From Oscillospiraceae bacterium (GTDB lineage Bacteria; Bacillota; Clostridia; Oscillospirales; Oscillospiraceae), in assembly GCA_016297855.1 (NCBI GenBank), contig JAEDFW010000016.1:1-20954 (forward strand): 20,954 nt of DNA, written 5' to 3'. The notes beneath the pieces are model-generated. The model did no database searches. It worked only from the letters and a program-made list of their open reading frames with translations, and had not been told where the DNA came from. The position numbers were made by a program, and so were the translations under genes. Below are positions 1 through 7,917 of the stretch, in pieces; the stretch's first letter is position 1; each line of letters starts with the position of its first letter.

Positions 1-805
<805 letters not shown>

Positions 806-1079
806 ACTGTTTGACTCTGCTGTGCGCTGCCTCTGCAATGCGCACGCTCGCAACCGTCGGGCTTGACGGATGCATTACGGTATGTCTCCACAATACCGCA
901 CCGGGGGTCAGCCGGATGTTGACGTTCCTCCTTTTTTTTACCGGGCGCAGCCATAAGTGTGGATTGGCATACTCCGGCTAGAATATTGATATTATAGCAT
1001 ATCTGGCCGTGCGCCGCCTCCCGGAAAACTCGCCAAAAAATTGCAGAATTCGCTGTGCATTTAGCACAAAACCAGCCCA
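806..1079. other. Non-coding divergent intergenic region with a long leader for the ATPase gene
   Basis: This gap separates the divergent ATPase and Nudix genes. On the minus strand it carries the extended -10 element and then about 180 nt of leader. The leader holds an orphan AAAGGAGG (about 926-934) with no ATG, GTG or TTG at usable spacing. It also holds an open frame starting at 954 that runs past the ATPase start codon and has no good ribosome binding site. I recognise no riboswitch or terminator in it. Confidence 0.5.
991..999 (-). promoter_or_regulatory. Extended -10 promoter for the MsmK-type ATPase gene
   Basis: On the minus strand the sequence reads TGCTATAAT, a perfect extended -10 element. 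The hexamer 17 bp upstream (AGGCGG) does not resemble TTGACA, so recognition would rest on the TGn extension. Transcription would begin near 984, giving a leader of about 180 nt before the ATG at 805. Confidence 0.6.
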
Positions 1080-1108
1080 TTTACTTTTCAAATCAGGGCT
1101 GATACAAT
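1080..1108 (+). promoter_or_regulatory. Promoter for the Nudix-DUF523 pair
   Basis: TTTACT at 1080-1085 and TACAAT at 1103-1108 are separated by 17 bp. The predicted transcript starts about 25-30 nt before the GTG start at 1141. Confidence 0.55.
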
Positions 1109-1140
1109 ACATCTGGACGACTTTTCCGGGAGGATACGCC

Positions 1141-1626
1141 GTGAAGAATACAACGCTTTGCTATCTTGAGCGCGATGGGAAGTATCTGATGCTGCACCGC
1201 GTAAAAAAAGAAAACGACGAAAACAGGGATAAATGGATCGGGATCGGCGGCAAATTTGAGGACAGAGAAAGCCCCGAAGATTGTCTCGTACGCGAGGTGC
1301 GCGAGGAAACGGGGCTGGAGCTGACCGAGTACCGCTACTGCGCGATTGTGACCTTCGTCTCTGACCGCTGGCCGACGGAATACATGCATCTGTTCCACGC
1401 GACAGGTTTTTGCGGCGATATCAAAGACTGTGACGAAGGGGAACTTGCCTGGATCGACAAACATGAACTGTTCAGGCTGCAGCAGTGGCAGGGCGACAAA
1501 ATTTTCCTGCGGCTGATGGATGAAAACCGGCCGTTTTTCTCGCTGAAGCTGGTCTACGAGGGCGAGCGGCTGGTTGACGCCGTATTGAACGGAGAAAGGA
1601 TGGACGAAACATGGAAAACCTGCTGA
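1141..1626 (+). CDS. Nudix hydrolase, MutT / 8-oxo-dGTP diphosphatase-like
   Basis: This is a small cytoplasmic Nudix hydrolase of 161 residues. The Nudix box is complete and canonical: G37, E43, then R51-E52-V53, E55-E56, G58 and L59 fit GX5EX7REUXEEXGU exactly, so Mg2+-dependent diphosphate hydrolysis is expected. The opening (NTTLCYLERDGKYLMLHR) and the WIGIGGKFE segment resemble the Clostridial 8-oxo-dGTP diphosphatase group. The substrate (oxidised dGTP or another nucleoside diphosphate derivative) is inferred from the family. I chose the GTG start because GGGAGG at 1128-1133 sits 7 nt upstream and homology begins there. The frame stays open upstream to 1009, but that part crosses the promoter and looks non-coding. 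Its last 16 bases overlap the next gene, which suggests translational coupling. Confidence 0.9.
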   Translation: MKNTTLCYLERDGKYLMLHRVKKENDENRDKWIGIGGKFEDRESPEDCLVREVREETGLELTEYRYCAIVTFVSDRWPTEYMHLFHATGFCGDIKDCDEGELAWIDKHELFRLQQWQGDKIFLRLMDENRPFFSLKLVYEGERLVDAVLNGERMDETWKTC

Positions 1627-2045
1627 TCAGTGCGTGTCTTTTGGGCGTGCGCTGCCGCTATGACGGCGAAAGCTGCCCGAATCTGGCGGTGGAGGCGCTG
1701 ATGGAGCGTTACAATCTGATTCCCGTCTGCCCTGAGCAGCTCGGCGGCCTGACAACGCCGAGAGCCCCTTCTGAGCGCGTAGGCGGCACGGTAAAAACGC
1801 GCACCGGCGAGGATGTGACCGGCTGCTACCGGCGCGGCGCCGAACAGGCTCTGCATCTGGCGAAGCTGTTTTCCTGCCGCAGGGCCGTACTCAAAGAGCG
1901 CAGCCCCAGCTGCGGCAGCGGCGAAATCTACGACGGCACATTTACCGGCACGCGCGTCCCCGGCGACGGTGTGACTGCGCAGCTGCTGAAACAAAACGGC
2001 ATCGCCGTCTATGGCGAATCAGACATCTGGGACCTGTTGGAATAG
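1611..2045 (+). CDS. DUF523 family protein
   Basis: This 144-residue protein matches the DUF523 (YbbK-like) family. Features include the opening LLISACLLGVRCRYDG, the conserved cysteines C9, C15, C22, C40 and C101, the PVCPEQLGGL segment (39-47), and KERSPSCGSG near 95-104. The family is widespread in Firmicutes, and its biochemical role is not established. The cysteine pattern suggests metal or cluster binding, but that is inference. It starts inside the end of the Nudix gene, with a purine-rich GGAGAAAGGA sequence upstream, so the two are probably translated from one message. A terminator follows directly. Confidence 0.88.
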   Translation: MENLLISACLLGVRCRYDGESCPNLAVEALMERYNLIPVCPEQLGGLTTPRAPSERVGGTVKTRTGEDVTGCYRRGAEQALHLAKLFSCRRAVLKERSPSCGSGEIYDGTFTGTRVPGDGVTAQLLKQNGIAVYGESDIWDLLE

Positions 2046-2051
2046 ACCCGC

Positions 2052-2082
2052 AAAAAAAGAAGCCTTTCGGGCTTCTTTTTTC
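2052..2082. terminator. Bidirectional intrinsic terminator
   Basis: GAAGCC and GGCTTC form a short stem around a TTTCG loop. A-runs on the left and T-runs on the right give a U-tract in both directions. It lies between the convergent DUF523 gene (+) and the cytidylate-kinase-like gene (-), ending both transcripts. Confidence 0.9.
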
Positions 2083-2084
2083 CG

Positions 2085-2693
2085 TTATTTCATCTCGGCG
2101 ATGTCGCAGATAAAATCGACACATTTCTCCACGCCCAGCTTGCCGCTGTCGAGGCAGATGTCATAGTTCTGTGCTTCGCCCCAGTTGCGGTTGGTGTAAT
2201 GCTTGTAATACACCTTGCGTTTGGAGTCCTTGTCCTGCAGGCGTTTCTGCATGGGCTGCTTCGTCTCGCCGTAACGGGCATGCACACGCGCGGCGCGATG
2301 CTCGTAATCGGCATGGACGAAGATGTGCAGGCAGTCGGGCCGATCCTTCAGAATAAAGTCGGCGCAGCGGCCAACAATGACGCACGGACCCTTATCCGCC
2401 AGATCGCGGATGACGTTCGTCTGGCAGACATAGAGTTTGTCGGATACAGACATGGTGTCGACCAGCCCCATCGGGTGCGACGACACTGCAATATTAAACA
2501 AAAAGCTGCTGGTCACGGTAGCGTATTCGCCGATCTCCTCGATAAACTCGTGCGAAAACCCGCTCTGCTTGGCGACGGCATCGACCAGTTCCTTATCGTA
2601 GTAGGGAATGCCAAGACGCTCGGCCACGGCCTTTCCGATCGAGCGGCCGCCGCTGCCAAACTGACGGCTGATGGTGATAATTTTATTTGTCAT
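2085..2693 (-). CDS. Cytidylate kinase-like family protein
   Basis: This 202-residue P-loop protein belongs to the cytidylate-kinase-like family (Cytidylate_kin2). The N-terminus (NKIITISRQFGSGGRSIGK) contains the nucleotide-binding loop GSGGRSIGK at residues 13-21. It is followed by YYDKEL (31-36), VIVGRCADFIL (105-115), the Arg-rich lid region near 132-163, and NYDICLDSGKLG, all typical of the group. These proteins are distinct from the canonical Cmk that phosphorylates CMP/dCMP, and their true substrate is unclear. The start is supported by a GA-rich sequence (AGAGGGGGAAT) about 10 nt upstream and by a clear promoter. It sits alone between two terminators, so it is probably monocistronic. 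Confidence 0.88.
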   Translation of the reverse strand: MTNKIITISRQFGSGGRSIGKAVAERLGIPYYDKELVDAVAKQSGFSHEFIEEIGEYATVTSSFLFNIAVSSHPMGLVDTMSVSDKLYVCQTNVIRDLADKGPCVIVGRCADFILKDRPDCLHIFVHADYEHRAARVHARYGETKQPMQKRLQDKDSKRKVYYKHYTNRNWGEAQNYDICLDSGKLGVEKCVDFICDIAEMK

Positions 2694-2722
2694 GGAGATT
2701 CCCCCTCTTCTTAGATACTTTA

Positions 2723-2751
2723 ATTATACACCGAAAAAGGGGAGAAAACAA
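2723..2751 (-). promoter_or_regulatory. Promoter for the cytidylate-kinase-like gene
   Basis: On the minus strand TTGTTT (2746-2751) and a perfect TATAAT (2723-2728) are separated by 17 bp. Transcription would begin about 20-25 nt upstream of the start codon at 2693. Confidence 0.65.
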
Positions 2752-2754
2752 TCC

Positions 2755-2794
2755 AAAAAATTGCAGCGCCTCCGCAGGACGATCATGCCGCTAC
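2755..2794 (-). terminator. Probable intrinsic terminator after the four-helix-bundle gene
   Basis: On the minus strand GTAGCG pairs with CGCTGC (one G-U pair) around an interior that can form a smaller CCT/AGG stem, and the structure is followed by AATTTTTT. It overlaps the TAG stop codon of the gene ending at 2791. The outer stem is only six pairs, so strength is uncertain. Confidence 0.5.
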
Positions 2795-3222
2795 AGATAC
2801 TGTGCCAGCTCTGACGAAAGCTTCCGCTCCAGTTCCATGAGCCGTCCCGCGACCGCCTTGGCCTCCCCGGACGCTCCGGGCCGGCGGTTGCGCTCACGTG
2901 CGAGCGTCTTTACGCCCATGCTGCATCCATCCGTCACCAGCCCCGCGGCACCTGCGTCGCCGGGATGGAGCATCAGGATCCAGTTCGTTTTCAGCCACGA
3001 CATGCTTTTGGCCATCGCACCTGGCTGCGCGGGTGTTCCGCCATTTTGCACAAGCAGCTGCCGTGCCTGCGAGCCAAGCTCGCTGTGCTGACGCAGGCTC
3101 TCTTCCAACGTCTGGCGCAGCGCGGTACTTCTGACATCCTTCAGCACGCCGTCCATCGCGCCGATCGCCATCTGCGTACCGGCTTCGCAGGCAGAAAGCA
3201 GGCGAATGGTATCTCCGTTCAT
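2791..3222 (-). CDS. Ferritin-like four-helix-bundle protein, DUF2383/PA2169-like
   Basis: This is a 143-residue all-alpha protein, apparently cytoplasmic, with no signal peptide or membrane segment. Helices are broken near NGGTPAQPG (60-68) and around HPGD. The segment W76-L-K-T followed by TDGCSMGVKTLARE fits the pattern of the DUF2383 / PA2169 four-helix-bundle family. The Glu and His residues expected for a di-iron site are not convincingly arranged, so metal binding is doubtful. AAAAAAGGAGG sits about 6 nt before the ATG, which fixes the start. The function is unknown. The family assignment rests on length, helix pattern and motif similarity. Confidence 0.65.
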   Translation of the reverse strand: MNGDTIRLLSACEAGTQMAIGAMDGVLKDVRSTALRQTLEESLRQHSELGSQARQLLVQNGGTPAQPGAMAKSMSWLKTNWILMLHPGDAGAAGLVTDGCSMGVKTLARERNRRPGASGEAKAVAGRLMELERKLSSELAQYL

Positions 3223-3306
3223 AGAAATTCCTCCTTTTTTCGGTTAGGATGTACCAAACGCACGGGAAATATGATACAATACAAAAAATACAAAAGGAGA
3301 GTACCC
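3223..3306. promoter_or_regulatory. Divergent promoter region
   Basis: This 84-bp AT-rich gap serves two divergent genes. On the plus strand TATGATACAAT (3270-3280) holds TACAAT as a -10 candidate for the gene at 3307, without a good -35. On the minus strand TATCAT in the same place is a -10 candidate for the gene starting at 3222, so the two promoters probably overlap back to back. Confidence 0.4.
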
Positions 3307-3483
3307 ATGACCTTTACACGCACAGTGATTGAGATCTGCGGCGATTATGCGCTGCTCGAATCGGAAGCCGGTACGCAGACTGAAGTGGCGCTGGCATTGC
3401 TGCCCGAAGGCATTTTTGAAGGCGCGAAGCTCATCTTCGAGGACTTTGTCTACCGTCTGGCGCCGGATCAGTCACCCAGATAA
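3307..3483 (+). CDS. Small DUF3006-like protein
   Basis: This 58-residue protein reads GDYALLESEAGTQTEVALALLPEGIFEGAKLIFEDF. That follows the DUF3006 layout: a beta-rich 'DR-x-E-G-x-A-V-L' opening, then an 'LP-x-G-x-x-E-G' turn. The family is a short, probably SH3-like beta-barrel of unknown function found in Firmicutes. AAAAGGAGAG lies about 5-6 nt before the ATG and supports the start. The 3' end overlaps the 3' end of the convergent DUF1653 gene by 16 bases, leaving no room for a separate terminator. I am confident that it is a gene and moderately confident of the family. Confidence 0.7.
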   Translation: MTFTRTVIEICGDYALLESEAGTQTEVALALLPEGIFEGAKLIFEDFVYRLAPDQSPR

Positions 3484-3701
3484 GTAAAGCGGCGCAAACG
3501 CTGGCCGCCGCGCTCGACGGTTTCGTTCCACATGCTCGCCGGGCGCACCCAGATGCCGTGTTCACCGTAGAGCGCTTGGTAAACCACCATCGGTTCGAGC
3601 GTCTCCGAGTGGCGCGCAAGATACAACACCCTGTATTCATTGCCCATAAAGTGCCGGTAGCGGCCGGGCTTGATGTCCAAATCCATATCCATATCCATCA
3701 T
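3468..3701 (-). CDS. DUF1653 family protein
   Basis: This 77-residue protein matches DUF1653: GRYRHFMGNEYRVLYLARHSETLEPMVVYQALYGEHGIWVRP, then a variable middle and RRFTYLGD. The family is a small beta-rich cytoplasmic domain with no proven function. The N-terminus is built from a tandem ATGGAT-type repeat giving MMDMDMDLD, so the start is ambiguous. GAAAGG directly abuts the first ATG, too close to serve it, but is 9 nt before the ATG at 3692, which may be the real start. The gene is divergent from the Dabb gene, with only 25 bp between the annotated starts, and its 3' end overlaps the DUF3006-like gene. Confidence 0.85.
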   Translation of the reverse strand: MMDMDMDLDIKPGRYRHFMGNEYRVLYLARHSETLEPMVVYQALYGEHGIWVRPASMWNETVERGGQRLRRFTYLGD

Positions 3702-3726
3702 CCTTTCAAAAACGGAGGTAATTTGT

Positions 3727-4011
3727 ATGATTCGTCACATTGTCGTCTGGAAATTCCGCGCGGGCGAGGAGGAAAACATGAAGAAATTCCTCTCCGGTCT
3801 GCAATCGCTTGACGGCGTGATCCCTGAGATCAAATCCATGCAGATCGGCGTCAACTGCAAGGAAGGCAACAACTTTGACGCCTGTCTGATCGCGGATTTT
3901 GAAGACTTCGACGCGCTGGAGCGCTACAAAAAAGACCCGCGTCATGTGGCCGTCTCCCAGCTCTGCAAATCCATCCGCGAATCCAGAGGCGCGGTAGACT
4001 TCGAGCTTTAA
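3727..4011 (+). CDS. Dabb (stress-responsive alpha/beta barrel) family protein
   Basis: This 94-residue protein is a single Dabb domain. It opens with MIRHIVVWKFR, and the middle GLQSLDGVIPEIKSMQIGVNCKEGNNFDACLIADFEDFDALERYKKDPRHVAV matches the ferredoxin-like alpha/beta barrel that usually dimerises. The family includes plant stress proteins and some polyketide cyclases. In bacteria most members have no known substrate. GGAGGT at 3714-3719 is 7 nt before the ATG, so the start is secure. Its promoter must lie in the opposite-strand DUF1653 gene. A strong hairpin terminator follows. Confidence 0.9.
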   Translation: MIRHIVVWKFRAGEEENMKKFLSGLQSLDGVIPEIKSMQIGVNCKEGNNFDACLIADFEDFDALERYKKDPRHVAVSQLCKSIRESRGAVDFEL

Positions 4012-4024
4012 TCCGCAGATGGTT

Positions 4025-4060
4025 ATGGGCTCCGCCGTAAGGCGGAGCCCATTTTCTTTT
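4025..4060 (+). terminator. Intrinsic terminator after the Dabb gene
   Basis: A perfect 12-bp stem (4025-4036 with 4041-4052) with a GTAA loop is followed by a T-rich run (TTTTCTTTT). The T-run favours the plus direction. The same hairpin lies just past the end of the convergent permease gene but lacks a U-tract in that direction. Confidence 0.9.
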
Positions 4061-4061
4061 A

Positions 4062-5054
4062 TCAGCGTTCTTCGCGGAAGTACGGCAGGCCGAGCGACTG
4101 CGGCGGCTGCTTTTCGCGGTTGTTGCGCATGCTGGAAAAGACCAGCACGATAACCGTGACAACATACGGCAAAATCTTATACAACTGCGTCGGAATGAAC
4201 GCAATGACCAGACGCAGATACAGGATCATCAGCGCGCCGAAGAGCACCGAGCCCCAAATGGCGTTGAGCGGCCGCCACATGCAGAAGATGACGAGCGCGA
4301 CGGCCAGCCAGCCCACGCCGGACAGGCCCTCGTGGTTCCACACGCAGCCGGCGATGGTCATGATGTAGATCATGCCGCCGATGGCCGAGATACCACCGCC
4401 GATGATGGTGGCGATATAGCGCGTGCGGCCGACGTTGATGCCGGCTGCGTCCGCCGTAGCGGGCGATTCACCCACTGCTCGCAGATACAGGCCCGAACGT
4501 GTTTTATTCAGATACCAGAACATCCCGATCGCCAGCACCAGTCCCAGATAGAAGAAGAAGCTGTTGCCGAACAGGATCTTACCCACAAACGGAATATTCT
4601 GCAGTGCCTGCGGGAAGGGCGAATTCTGGAAATAACCCTTAAGCGCGTTGGAGATCGAGATATAGCCGCCTTCCTTCACGCGCATGAACTCGCCGATAAA
4701 CTGGCCCACGCCCGTGCCGAAGATGGCAAGCGCAAGACCCGTGACGTTCTGGTTGGCGCGCAGGGTGATGGTCAGGAAGCTGAAAATGAGCGATGCAAAG
4801 GCGCCTGCCAAAAACGCAAACACCAGCGCAATGATGACCGCCAGATACGGATTGGGCGCTGCGACCCACTTCTCATAGTAGAATACGCTGCCCAGTCCGA
4901 TCGCGCCACCCATGAACATGATGCCTTCGACGCCGAGGTTGAGGCTGCCGGATTTCTCCGTCAGAATCTCACCCAGCGTTCCGAACAGCAGCGGCGTGCC
5001 ATAGGTGATCGCGGCCACGATCAGGGCGATAAACAGTGTCAGAAATTCCATCAT
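4062..5054 (-). CDS. Nucleoside-type ABC transporter permease (NupQ-like)
   Basis: This 330-residue inner-membrane permease belongs to the branched-chain amino acid/ribose-type permease superfamily, in the subgroup that works with BMP lipoproteins. About ten hydrophobic segments are visible, including the N-terminal FLTLFIALIVAAITYGTPLLFG. Family hallmarks are GEILTEKSGSLNLGVEGIMFMG (28-49), GLALAIFGTGVGQFIG, and the cytoplasmic loop YLRAVGESPATADAAGINVGRTR, which contacts the ATPase. It matches the second permease of the B. subtilis guanosine transporter NupNOPQ in size and position. Its ATG overlaps the stop of the upstream permease gene by 4 nt (ATGA), so the two are translationally coupled. 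The substrate is probably a purine nucleoside, inferred from family and from the neighbouring guaD. Confidence 0.92.
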   Translation of the reverse strand: MMEFLTLFIALIVAAITYGTPLLFGTLGEILTEKSGSLNLGVEGIMFMGGAIGLGSVFYYEKWVAAPNPYLAVIIALVFAFLAGAFASLIFSFLTITLRANQNVTGLALAIFGTGVGQFIGEFMRVKEGGYISISNALKGYFQNSPFPQALQNIPFVGKILFGNSFFFYLGLVLAIGMFWYLNKTRSGLYLRAVGESPATADAAGINVGRTRYIATIIGGGISAIGGMIYIMTIAGCVWNHEGLSGVGWLAVALVIFCMWRPLNAIWGSVLFGALMILYLRLVIAFIPTQLYKILPYVVTVIVLVFSSMRNNREKQPPQSLGLPYFREER

Positions 5055-6148
5055 GCCTTCGTCGCCTCCTTGTCGTGTTTGCTGCCGCGGAAGATGACGC
5101 GGTAATTGATGAAGAACTCACAGCCGAGCATACAGAACAGCAGGATTCCCGTAATGATATCCGAGATTGAAGCCGGCACGGCAAGCCGGGTCTGCAGCGT
5201 CTCGGCGCCCTTGGACAAAATGGCCAGCATCATGGAAATGGCGATCATGGCGAAGGCGTTGAGCTGGCTGAGCCATGCGACGGTGATGGAGGTAAAGCCC
5301 ACGCCGTTTGCCACGCCGTCATAGAGCGTGTTATTCGCGCCCGAGACCACGATGAAGCCAACCAGACCGCTGATCGCGCCCGAGAGGAACATGGTGCGCA
5401 TCATGATACGGCCGACGTTCATGCCCGCGTAGCGCGCAGTATTGATCGAATCGCCGATGACGGCAATCTCATAGCCGTGCTTGGTATAGCGCATATAGAC
5501 GTGGATAAAGATGACCAGCACCAGCACGATGATCCAGCCGCAGTGCACGCCCAGAACTTTCGGCAGACACGCGCTCGCGTCAAACTGCGGAATGATCTGC
5601 GAGCCGGGACGGCCTTCCCACGGTCCGCCCTGCAGCCACCGGACCACGCCGATGACGATATAGTTCATCATGAGCGTAAACAGCGTCTCGTTGGTGTTCC
5701 ATTTGGCCTTGAAGAATGCCGGGATGAGCGCCCACACGCCGCCTGCCAGCGCGCCGGCAAGACCCATGATGAGAAGCAGCATCCACGACGGCATTTTTCC
5801 CGCCCAGAACAGGGCGAAATATGTCGCGGCAATGGCGCCGGCCGTAATCTGACCCTCGGCACCGATGTTCCAGAAGCGCATCTTGAAGCACGGCGCAATG
5901 GCCAGCGCGCAGCCGAGCAGCGGCACCGCGATCTTGATGGTCTGGCGGATGGCGGTGGATTTGCCGAGCGAACCGGAGATGATCGTGCCGTAGGCCGTGA
6001 CGGGATTCACACCCACGATGCAGATGACAAGTCCGCCCAGAATGAGCGCCAGCAAAATCGAGCCAAGACGGATGCACCACATCTTCCAGGCTTCCATGCC
6101 GTCGCGCTTTGCAAGCCGCATAAGCGGCGTTTTCATTTCGTTATGCAT
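5051..6148 (-). CDS. Nucleoside-type ABC transporter permease (NupP-like)
   Basis: This 365-residue inner-membrane permease is the partner of the 330-residue one. Typical family segments are CFKMRFWNIGAEGQITAGAIAATYFAL, the FKAKWNTNETLFTLMMNYI loop, and GYEIAVIGDSINTARYAGMNVGR, the ATPase-contact loop equivalent to AVGESPATADAAGI in its partner. The two permeases would form a heterodimer through which the solute passes. AAAGGAG sits 7 nt before the ATG and lies inside the last codons of the ATPase gene. The two coding sequences overlap by 8 nt (6141-6148), so coupling to the ATPase is expected. There is no signal peptide apart from the first membrane segment. Confidence 0.92.
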   Translation of the reverse strand: MHNEMKTPLMRLAKRDGMEAWKMWCIRLGSILLALILGGLVICIVGVNPVTAYGTIISGSLGKSTAIRQTIKIAVPLLGCALAIAPCFKMRFWNIGAEGQITAGAIAATYFALFWAGKMPSWMLLLIMGLAGALAGGVWALIPAFFKAKWNTNETLFTLMMNYIVIGVVRWLQGGPWEGRPGSQIIPQFDASACLPKVLGVHCGWIIVLVLVIFIHVYMRYTKHGYEIAVIGDSINTARYAGMNVGRIMMRTMFLSGAISGLVGFIVVSGANNTLYDGVANGVGFTSITVAWLSQLNAFAMIAISMMLAILSKGAETLQTRLAVPASISDIITGILLFCMLGCEFFINYRVIFRGSKHDKEATKA

Positions 6149-7688
6149 CTGCGCGCTCCTTTCCGCCGACTCTTGTCATGAGCAGGCCGATTTCTTCCTT
6201 CGTCGCGGTGCGCGCGTCAACAATACCGGAGACCTTGCCGCCGCAGAGCACCAGAATACGGTCGCACAGCTCGAGCAGCACATCCAGATCCTCGCCGACG
6301 AACACAACGGCGACGCCCTTCATCTTTTGCTCGGTCATGAGGTTGTAGATGGTATACGACGTGTTGATGTCAAGTCCGCGCACGGCGTAGGCCGACATCA
6401 GCACCGACGGCGCGCTTGCGATCTCGCGGCCGACCAGCACCTTCTGCACGTTGCCGCCGGACATCCGGCGCACGGGGAATTCCGTGCTGGGCGTGACGAC
6501 CTCAAGCTCCTTCCAGACCTTGAGCGCCAGCTCGTTGGGGTCTTTGCGGTTGACAAAAACGCCCTTGCCTTTTTTCCACGAGCGCAGCATCATGTTGCCC
6601 GTCATGCCCATTGATCCGACAAGGCCCATGCCCAGCCGGTCCTCGGGAACGAACGCCATTGCAACGCCCGCCTTTTTGATCTGCATCGGCGTTTTGCCGA
6701 CGAGATTCGACGGCTGCTGTCCCTCGGGCGTAAAAATGATCTCGCCTTCTGTTACGGGATACAGTCCCGCGATAGACTCCAGCAGCTCCTTCTGTCCGCT
6801 GCCGGCGATGCCGGCCACGCCGAGGATCTCGCCGCCTTTTGCCACGAAGCTCACACCGTCCAGCTTCTTTACGCCCTCTGCGTCGAGGCACGTCACATTC
6901 TTGAGTTCCAGCCGGTCGACCGGATTTTCATACAACGGCCGGTCGATGTTGAGCGTCACGGAGCGGCCGACCATCATATCCGTCAGCGCCTGCGGATTCG
7001 TTTCGCTGGTCTTGACGGTGCCGATGTACCTGCCTTTGCGCAGCACGGTCACGTTATCGCTGAGCGCCATGACCTCGTGCAGCTTGTGCGTAATGATGAC
7101 GATCGCCTTACCATCGTCGCGCATATTGCGCAGCACGTGAAAGAGCTTGTCCGTCTCCTGCGGGGTCAGAACGGCGGTCGGCTCATCCAGGATCAGGATA
7201 TCCGCGCCGCGGTAGAGCATCTTGACGATCTCAACCGTCTGCTTCTGCGAGACGGACATGTCGTAGATCTTCTGTGTCGGCTCAATGTCAAAACCATAGC
7301 GTTTGCAGATCTCGCGAACCTTCTCATTGGCCGCTTCGAGATCAAGCTTCCCCTTGTCATCCAGGCCCAGAATGATGTTCTGCGCGGCGGTAAATACATC
7401 GACCAGCTTGTAGTGCTGGTGGATCATACCGATCTTGTTGTCATAGGCGTCTTTCGGTGAGCGGATCGAGACCTGCTTGCCGTTGATGAAGATCTCGCCC
7501 TCATCTGGGAAATAGATGCCGGCGAGCATATTCATGAGTGTTGTCTTTCCGCTGCCGTTCTCGCCCAGCAAAGACAAGATCTCACCGTAGTGGAGCTTGA
7601 GGTCGATGCCGTCGTTGGCGACAACTTTTCCGAATCGTTTGGTGATGTTCTTCAGTTCGATTGCGCAAACAGTTTCCAAGGCTGTCAT
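6141..7688 (-). CDS. Nucleoside-type ABC transporter ATP-binding protein (NupO-like), two fused ATPase domains
   Basis: This 515-residue protein fuses two ATPase domains, as in NupO and RbsA. Domain 1 is intact: Walker A GENGSGKT (42-49), Q-loop HQHYKLV, signature MSVSQ (144-148, less common than LSVGQ), Walker B LILDEP (165-170) and H-loop THKLHE. Domain 2 is degenerate, as usual for the family: GIAGSGQK (293-300) in place of Walker A, signature MSGGN (409-413), and SAYAVRGLD (432-440) where relatives have a PTRGLD form lacking this AV. So one canonical ATP site plus one altered site is likely. AAAGG directly abuts the ATG. It is 9 nt before the in-frame TTG of residue 4, which may be the true start. 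This is the first gene of an overlapping three-gene operon. Confidence 0.93.
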   Translation of the reverse strand: MTALETVCAIELKNITKRFGKVVANDGIDLKLHYGEILSLLGENGSGKTTLMNMLAGIYFPDEGEIFINGKQVSIRSPKDAYDNKIGMIHQHYKLVDVFTAAQNIILGLDDKGKLDLEAANEKVREICKRYGFDIEPTQKIYDMSVSQKQTVEIVKMLYRGADILILDEPTAVLTPQETDKLFHVLRNMRDDGKAIVIITHKLHEVMALSDNVTVLRKGRYIGTVKTSETNPQALTDMMVGRSVTLNIDRPLYENPVDRLELKNVTCLDAEGVKKLDGVSFVAKGGEILGVAGIAGSGQKELLESIAGLYPVTEGEIIFTPEGQQPSNLVGKTPMQIKKAGVAMAFVPEDRLGMGLVGSMGMTGNMMLRSWKKGKGVFVNRKDPNELALKVWKELEVVTPSTEFPVRRMSGGNVQKVLVGREIASAPSVLMSAYAVRGLDINTSYTIYNLMTEQKMKGVAVVFVGEDLDVLLELCDRILVLCGGKVSGIVDARTATKEEIGLLMTRVGGKERADA

Positions 7689-7757
7689 CCTTTCTATGCC
7701 GGATTTGCGGGGTTCCGCACGGCCGCGCGCCGGCGGCTGCCTTTGAATGATATTAGT

Positions 7758-7786
7758 ATCATAGCATATTTTTTACTTTAAGTAAA
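7758..7786 (-). promoter_or_regulatory. Internal promoter of the ATPase-permease operon, with palindromic operator candidate
   Basis: On the minus strand TTTACT (7781-7786) and TATGAT (7758-7763, extended by TGC to TGCTATGAT at 7758-7766) are separated by 17 bp. The perfect palindrome TTTACTTTAAGTAAA (7772-7786; 7-bp arms, one central base) covers the -35 and part of the spacer. That is a classic place for a repressor operator. The regulator is unknown. Confidence 0.65.
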
Positions 7787-7881
7787 CGAAAAGCACGCGG
7801 GCAGTTTTGCAAAAACTGCGCGGCGAAACTTGTAAAAAATAACAAATTTTTTGCTGGCCTAAATATTTTTTTGAAGCCGTG

Positions 7882-7917
7882 CCAATAAAGAGACGGGGCT
7901 GCCGGATGGCAGCCCCG
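7882..7917 (-). terminator. Hairpin terminator or attenuator after the BMP lipoprotein gene
   Basis: A perfect 10-bp GC-rich stem (7894-7903 with 7908-7917, GGAT loop on the plus strand) is followed on the minus strand by TCTCTTTATT, an interrupted U-tract. It lies 16 bp past the lipoprotein stop codon. The weak tract may allow partial read-through into the ATPase-permease operon. Confidence 0.7.

Noticed and set aside
4332..5105. Plus-strand open frame opposite the permease gene
   Set aside because: It is a shadow of the permease, with charged low-complexity translation and no family match.
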